From Benincasa hispida (Eukaryota; Streptophyta; Magnoliopsida; Cucurbitales; Cucurbitaceae): DNA of 64,000 bases. The notes beneath the pieces are model-generated. The model was given only the letters and a program-made list of their open reading frames with translations, was not told the origin of the DNA and ran no database searches. Numbering within the stretch: position 1 is the first letter of the stretch; each line of letters begins with the position of its first letter. The translations under genes were made by a program, and so were the position numbers. This document shows, one piece after another, positions 60,181 to 64,000 of this stretch. The stretch is from NCBI RefSeq assembly GCF_009727055.1, contig NC_052353.1, positions 45,740,044-45,804,043 on the forward strand. Reading direction: 5' to 3'.

Positions 60181-61751
60181 CACGAACAAATGATATTGTC
60201 ATATTCTGCCAATCGACCTCTCTTTTCTCTAAAGAGTGTAATCATTGCATCCAAAATCACGTCAACACTTTCCAACTCCAGTGCAATGAAACTATCACAC
60301 ATTCTCCAATCTCCCAGCCTCATTTCCACATTTTGGCATACTTCTTTGCCTCGCAGAGCAGGTCCCGATCCCAAAACTATTCCGTAACTGGTCGTGGTTG
60401 TGATGTTCAACTACAGTCGATTCGTTAAGCTCTCTAATATGAAGTTATGTGTCGATACACAGTCTATCACTACCACTACCGATTCTCCTTTGATATTCCC
60501 TCCAATCTTCATTGTTCATGGGTTCGTCAACCCCATAACTGAGTTCACGGTTAGTTCAGTAACAGATGAAATTTCCTTGCTCAGCGTCAGCATATGTAAT
60601 TCTAAAGTCATTTCTCTTGCTTCGTCTTCCTCATGCAACTCTCACTTCTCTCCGAACGCCTGCACCACCAGCGACCTCAATTCTCTCGATTCCCACCCTT
60701 TGCACCAATGTCCAACAGTGTATTTTTCATCGCACTGGAAACAGAGCCTCTTTTCTCTCTTCGACTGAAATTCAGCATTTGTTAATCTTCTCGCTGGAAT
60801 TTCTTTCCAGTTATCATTACTCGATGTTCCTCGCAATGTGATGGTCCTCATCGAAAATGACCCTCCAGTCTTCTCCCCCTCTTTTGAATCATTCTCGCTT
60901 ACTGATTTATTCACATTGTCAGTATTGGATTTTGAAACATTCGAATTGTGGAACTTACCCCCATATATTCGCGCTCGTCCAGCTTCGGCTCGCTCTATCT
61001 TTAATACCTTGTGCCAGCAACATCATTTGTGCTAGCCCGGTGGGTTCCCAACATTCAACTTCCGTCTTTATCCATGGCGCCAAACCATTCATGAATGTCT
61101 CCTCAAGAACCTCGTTTAATAGATGCAGCAACGGTGCTACTAACTTATTGAACAAATTTCGATATGCTTCCACCGTTGTTTCTTGTTTAATAGCCAGGAA
61201 TCTTCCACAGATCAATGCCTCTCTTAAAGATCGGAATCGCATAAGCATTCTTTCCTTCAAATCCTCCCAGTCCTTGAATGGCTCTCTGCCCTCCTTCGAC
61301 TGGTACCAATATAATCGTCGAAACTCGCAACTGCCACTGTCATCTTCTCAGTTTCAGTCAACTTATGAATTTGGAAATAGTGGTCTACTCTGAATAACCA
61401 CGCGTTTGGATCGCTTCCGCTAAATATTGGCATTTCGACTTTCTTGAATTTGCTTCGGTCGTAAATCGCATCTTCTCTGGCGGCTTTCCCCGAAGTATTT
61501 GCTTTGCACACATTACGGGTAATCGATCTTTCTACCTCCTCCGTCACTTTTTCCTTTCTTTTGGCTAGTTCCGTAACATGAGAAAAAAGCATTTGTTGAT
61601 GCTTCTTTGCTCGCAATCCCAAATTCTCTATGCTCTTCGCCAACAACATCAAGTTCTCCTCTATGGTCGGCAGTTTCTGTATTTCGACTTTGAACCCTGA
61701 GATCTCTTGTTCTAGTAATTCTAGTTTTTCTTCAAAACGTTTCTGAACCAT
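60180..61751 (-). pseudogene. Gypsy Gag and protease (pol-less element)
   Basis: The ATG at 61751 lies 17 bases from the primer site, as in several plant gypsy groups. The frame up to 61257 has a coiled-coil N-terminus and KKVEMPIFSGSDPNAWLFRV, then shifts frame near 61300 into FKDWEDLKERMLMRFRSL and FLAIKQETTVEAYRNLFNKL (61260-60955). The nucleocapsid (60914-60642) has CFQCDEKYTVGHWC. Protease follows: the active-site place (about 60450-60490) reads VVVIDCVSTHNFI, with Val and Ser where Gly and Ala are usual. A TGA interrupts just upstream at a position normally Trp or Gly. The frame 60410-60180 holds the protease end LGDWRMCDSFIALELESVDV. Confidence 0.88.
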
Positions 61752-61767
61752 GCTTGCCAAGGTGTTT

Positions 61768-61779
61768 GCTCTGATACCA
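61768..61779 (-). promoter_or_regulatory. Primer-binding site, initiator Met tRNA type
   Basis: Plus strand GCTCTGATACCA, intact, between the truncated 5' LTR and the gag ATG of the pol-less gypsy element. Confidence 0.9.
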
Positions 61780-61782
61780 ATT

Positions 61783-62037
61783 TTTTAGGAAACTGATTCT
61801 TGAATTCTTTATTACCGTAACCGTAGATACAATCTTCTGGAAAGAACAATTGAACGGTGAACAACTTTGTTATTAGACGATAGGAACCAAACAAGATTAA
61901 TCGGTCGCTTCCAATTATCACCTGATCACTTACCAAATGCTAAATGATCGTTTACAAGTTCTACACGATCTCTTAGTATTGCTAAACGATCGCTTACTAA
62001 ATCCTCCACGATTACTCACTAATTCCTACACGATCGT
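61783..62037 (-). mobile_element. Truncated 5' LTR of the pol-less gypsy element
   Basis: Matches 59392-59642 at roughly 88-90% by eye, including CGATCG words. It is cut at 62037 by the insertion of the Athila-type LTR, so the remainder (about 270 bases) should lie beyond that element, outside the window. Confidence 0.85.
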
Positions 62038-63643
62038 TGATAACTGGTAGAAATACAAGTTGTTATAGCTCAAATAAATAAAATAATGAGAGAATGTGAT
62101 GGTAAAATAAGCAATATCATGTTCGAAAGCGCTAACCTGATAGGAATTGTGATCGCAAGCGCTCATCACATAAAAGCGGTTAATTTATTTATTTTATGCA
62201 GGAAAAATGTGATGGCACAAGGGAAATTGCGATCCAAAGAAACAAGGCGTTAGCGCGATTGAAGATTGCAATTGCAAGTCATACGATCGTATGCGATCGT
62301 GAGAAGCTTCTTAAAAAGGTGGTTGCATAAAGACTATGCATCAAGTTGATAGCATAATAAATCATGATGGAACAGAAAGCTGATAACGGTCGAATCTGAA
62401 TTTAGTTGACAAGTGGTTAAAGCCACACTGTAGCAAGTACACTCAACTTTCGGTGACCATTAATTGGCGCATCAGAGCAGGAGAATTAATACCGCTCATC
62501 ATTGCAATCATTAGAAAGGAAGGTTGTTCAACCTTGAGCTCTATAAATACCGAAGGCCACCAGTGTAAAAGGCATTAACAAGTTAGAGAGTTAGTTAGTC
62601 TGTTCACGCACATACTCGTAGACGAACAAGGAGACGAGGAAGTCGAGAGATCATTCCCAGACAGAATAAGAGACTGTTGGAAAGCGTTACAAAGGGAGAG
62701 AGGGCCAACACTTGCGAGAGCAAGAATATACATCTGGAACAGAGTTCGAGTGAAAAAGAGCAGTGTAAAAGGCCACGAGAAGCAAGACATTGCTTACCGG
62801 GCTTTTTATCTCTCAAATCCATTTGATATTTTGTATTTGGTACTTTATTTACAGAAAATGGAAATCTCATTTCAATCTATGTTCAATCTCTCCATACTTC
62901 GCATGAGTAGCTAAATTTCTGAATGGGTTGAGAAGTACTTAGCTAGTATGACTTAAGATTTACACTTTATGCAATCATTTTGTCTTATGTATGCGTCATT
63001 CACCCTTTAGAAATACTTGAGAGAGTAGTCTAAAGATAAAATCTAGACTTGAGAGGGTCAAATTAGAATCTAGGCTTGAGAGAGTCAAATTAGAATCGCA
63101 TAAGTTCTAATGCTATTAACACATCGCATGCACCCTAGAAATAGGAATGATTGTTGCGGTCACCTTATTTTATGTGTGCATTATTCATTATTGCATAGAC
63201 AAGAATAGAGGCTTAGACATAAGTCCTATCGACTTTTTCACACACACATCGCATGCATCCTAGAAATAGGAGTTATGGCATTCTACATTGAGAGATGACG
63301 TGTTGTTATTTGTGTGTAGCATGATAACATAACTTGTGCATAATCTTAGGAAATGCTAGCTAAACCCCTTCATCGCATACTCATTGTAACTCTGCGCGTT
63401 CATCATCTCTGCGTTCAAACTCTATCGCATAGGAAAAAAAACCTTAATCAAAGCATCATCCACTTCATTTGTTTTACTACTGCAAGAGAATCAAAATGAC
63501 TGTCGCATATTTACTTAGTAGTCCCTATGTTCGACCCTGGACTTACCGGGAACCCTAATAAGGCTTATACTTAGGTCTTGTTAAAAAATCTTGCATGATC
63601 ACCGCAAACTCATACCATAATGCATCACAAATTGCACGCATCA
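62038..63643 (+). mobile_element. 5' LTR of an Athila-type gypsy element
   Basis: TGATAACTGGTAGAAATAC to GCACGCATCA, 1606 bases, inserted after ATCGT in the gypsy LTR. It has a terminal hairpin as in the copy at 12500. A 27-base direct repeat (about 63042 and 63069, with GAGAGGGTCAAATTAGAAT) is present. An element-internal region follows, so this is a real 5' LTR rather than a solo copy. Confidence 0.85.
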
Positions 63644-63649
63644 AGTTTT

Positions 63650-63669
63650 TGGTGGCGTTGCCAGGGATT
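63650..63669 (+). promoter_or_regulatory. Primer-binding site of the Athila-type element
   Basis: TGGTGGCGTTGCCAGGGATT resembles the Asp-tRNA primer site known from Athila/Tat elements, with a couple of changes. It lies six bases after the LTR end. Confidence 0.75.
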
Positions 63670-63769
63670 ACGATACATATTGCGTTAACAGTAAATCTTT
63701 TTTATTTCTTTGCAGCTTTCGACCTTTGTGCATTACCATTCCTTCGGTAAGGGAAGAAGCAAGCATCAC

Positions 63770-64000
63770 ATGAGCGAAGGACATGCTCCTGAGCGCAACT
63801 ACGACCCAGAGATTAAAAAAACTTTCCAAAGAAGACAGAGAGATAACCGCCGACAACAAGGAAAAACTCCCAGAATGGCGGAACAATCGGAAGAAAGAGC
63901 CGCAAATGCGAACAATATTATGGCAAATCCTATCCTCCTGGCGAATGATCGCAATAGACCCATCCGGGACTATGCGTCACCTAACCTGTATGATTTCTCC
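63770..64000 (+). CDS. Gag of the Athila-type element, runs off the window
   Basis: The ATG at 63770 opens a frame of 77 codons without a stop to the window edge. The protein is basic and Gln/Arg-rich (KKTFQRRQRDNRRQQGK, residues 16-32) and ends NRPIRDYASPNLYDFS. RPIRDYASPNLYDF is a phrase characteristic of Athila-lineage Gag. Its position about 100 bases after the primer site and the open frame suggest a younger insertion than the others. Full length cannot be judged. Confidence 0.8.
   Translation, partial: MSEGHAPERNYDPEIKKTFQRRQRDNRRQQGKTPRMAEQSEERAANANNIMANPILLANDRNRPIRDYASPNLYDFS

Noticed and set aside
60036..60841. Plus-strand frames of 84-130 residues
   Set aside because: They are shadows of the minus-strand gypsy nucleocapsid and protease.

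Overview
The window reads as a nuclear segment of a dicot plant genome. It is AT-rich, has genes with short GT-AG introns, and is packed with LTR retrotransposon debris. Two foldback elements (55.7 and 57.05 kb) and the recurring LTR sequences resemble repeats I associate with Cucurbitaceae. That family assignment is from memory and is not proven by the sequence.

Only two ordinary host genes are supported. The first, at 4926-6306 (+), is a complete three-exon gene for a 391-residue DOMON plus cytochrome b561 membrane protein. The second, at 57733-58997 (+), is a small two-exon gene for a 118-residue basic protein that I do not recognise. Each has a TATA box 75-80 bases upstream of its start codon. 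The DNA next to them is AT-rich intergenic sequence with foldback (MITE-like) elements.

The rest is mostly retroelements. Positions 1-1620 hold a gypsy-type LTR expanded by internal tandem repeats. Positions 7.15-8.05 kb hold a copia gag-protease relic, followed by a plus-strand LTR. Positions 10.5-18 kb are a nest of LTRs inside LTRs around a copia RT/RNase H relic. Positions 18-25.1 kb are a minus-strand chromodomain gypsy element (Tekay/Del type) with gag, protease, RT, RNase H, integrase and chromodomain, all decayed. Positions 26.5-42.2 kb are minus-strand copia units joined head to tail through shared LTRs. Positions 42.2-46.8 kb are a second Tekay-type LTR split by an Athila-type LTR. 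Positions 46.8-52.2 kb hold another copia element with its 5' LTR. Positions 52.2-55.0 kb are a CACTA remnant carrying a solo LTR. Positions 59.4-62.0 kb are a gypsy element that has lost nearly all of pol. An Athila-type element enters at 62.0 kb and runs off the right edge with its gag frame open.

The most unusual pattern is that unrelated retroelements share short sequence words arranged as irregular arrays in their LTRs and long untranslated leaders. Word 1 is built on the palindrome CGATCG, word 2 on ATCGAGTAT, and word 3 on CGCATG. Each word occurs in at least two different element lineages. The copia units also have leaders of 2 kb or more between primer-binding site and gag. The inactivating changes seen are mainly G-to-A on the sense strand. 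Both single N positions are flanked by exact duplications, which points to assembly seams.
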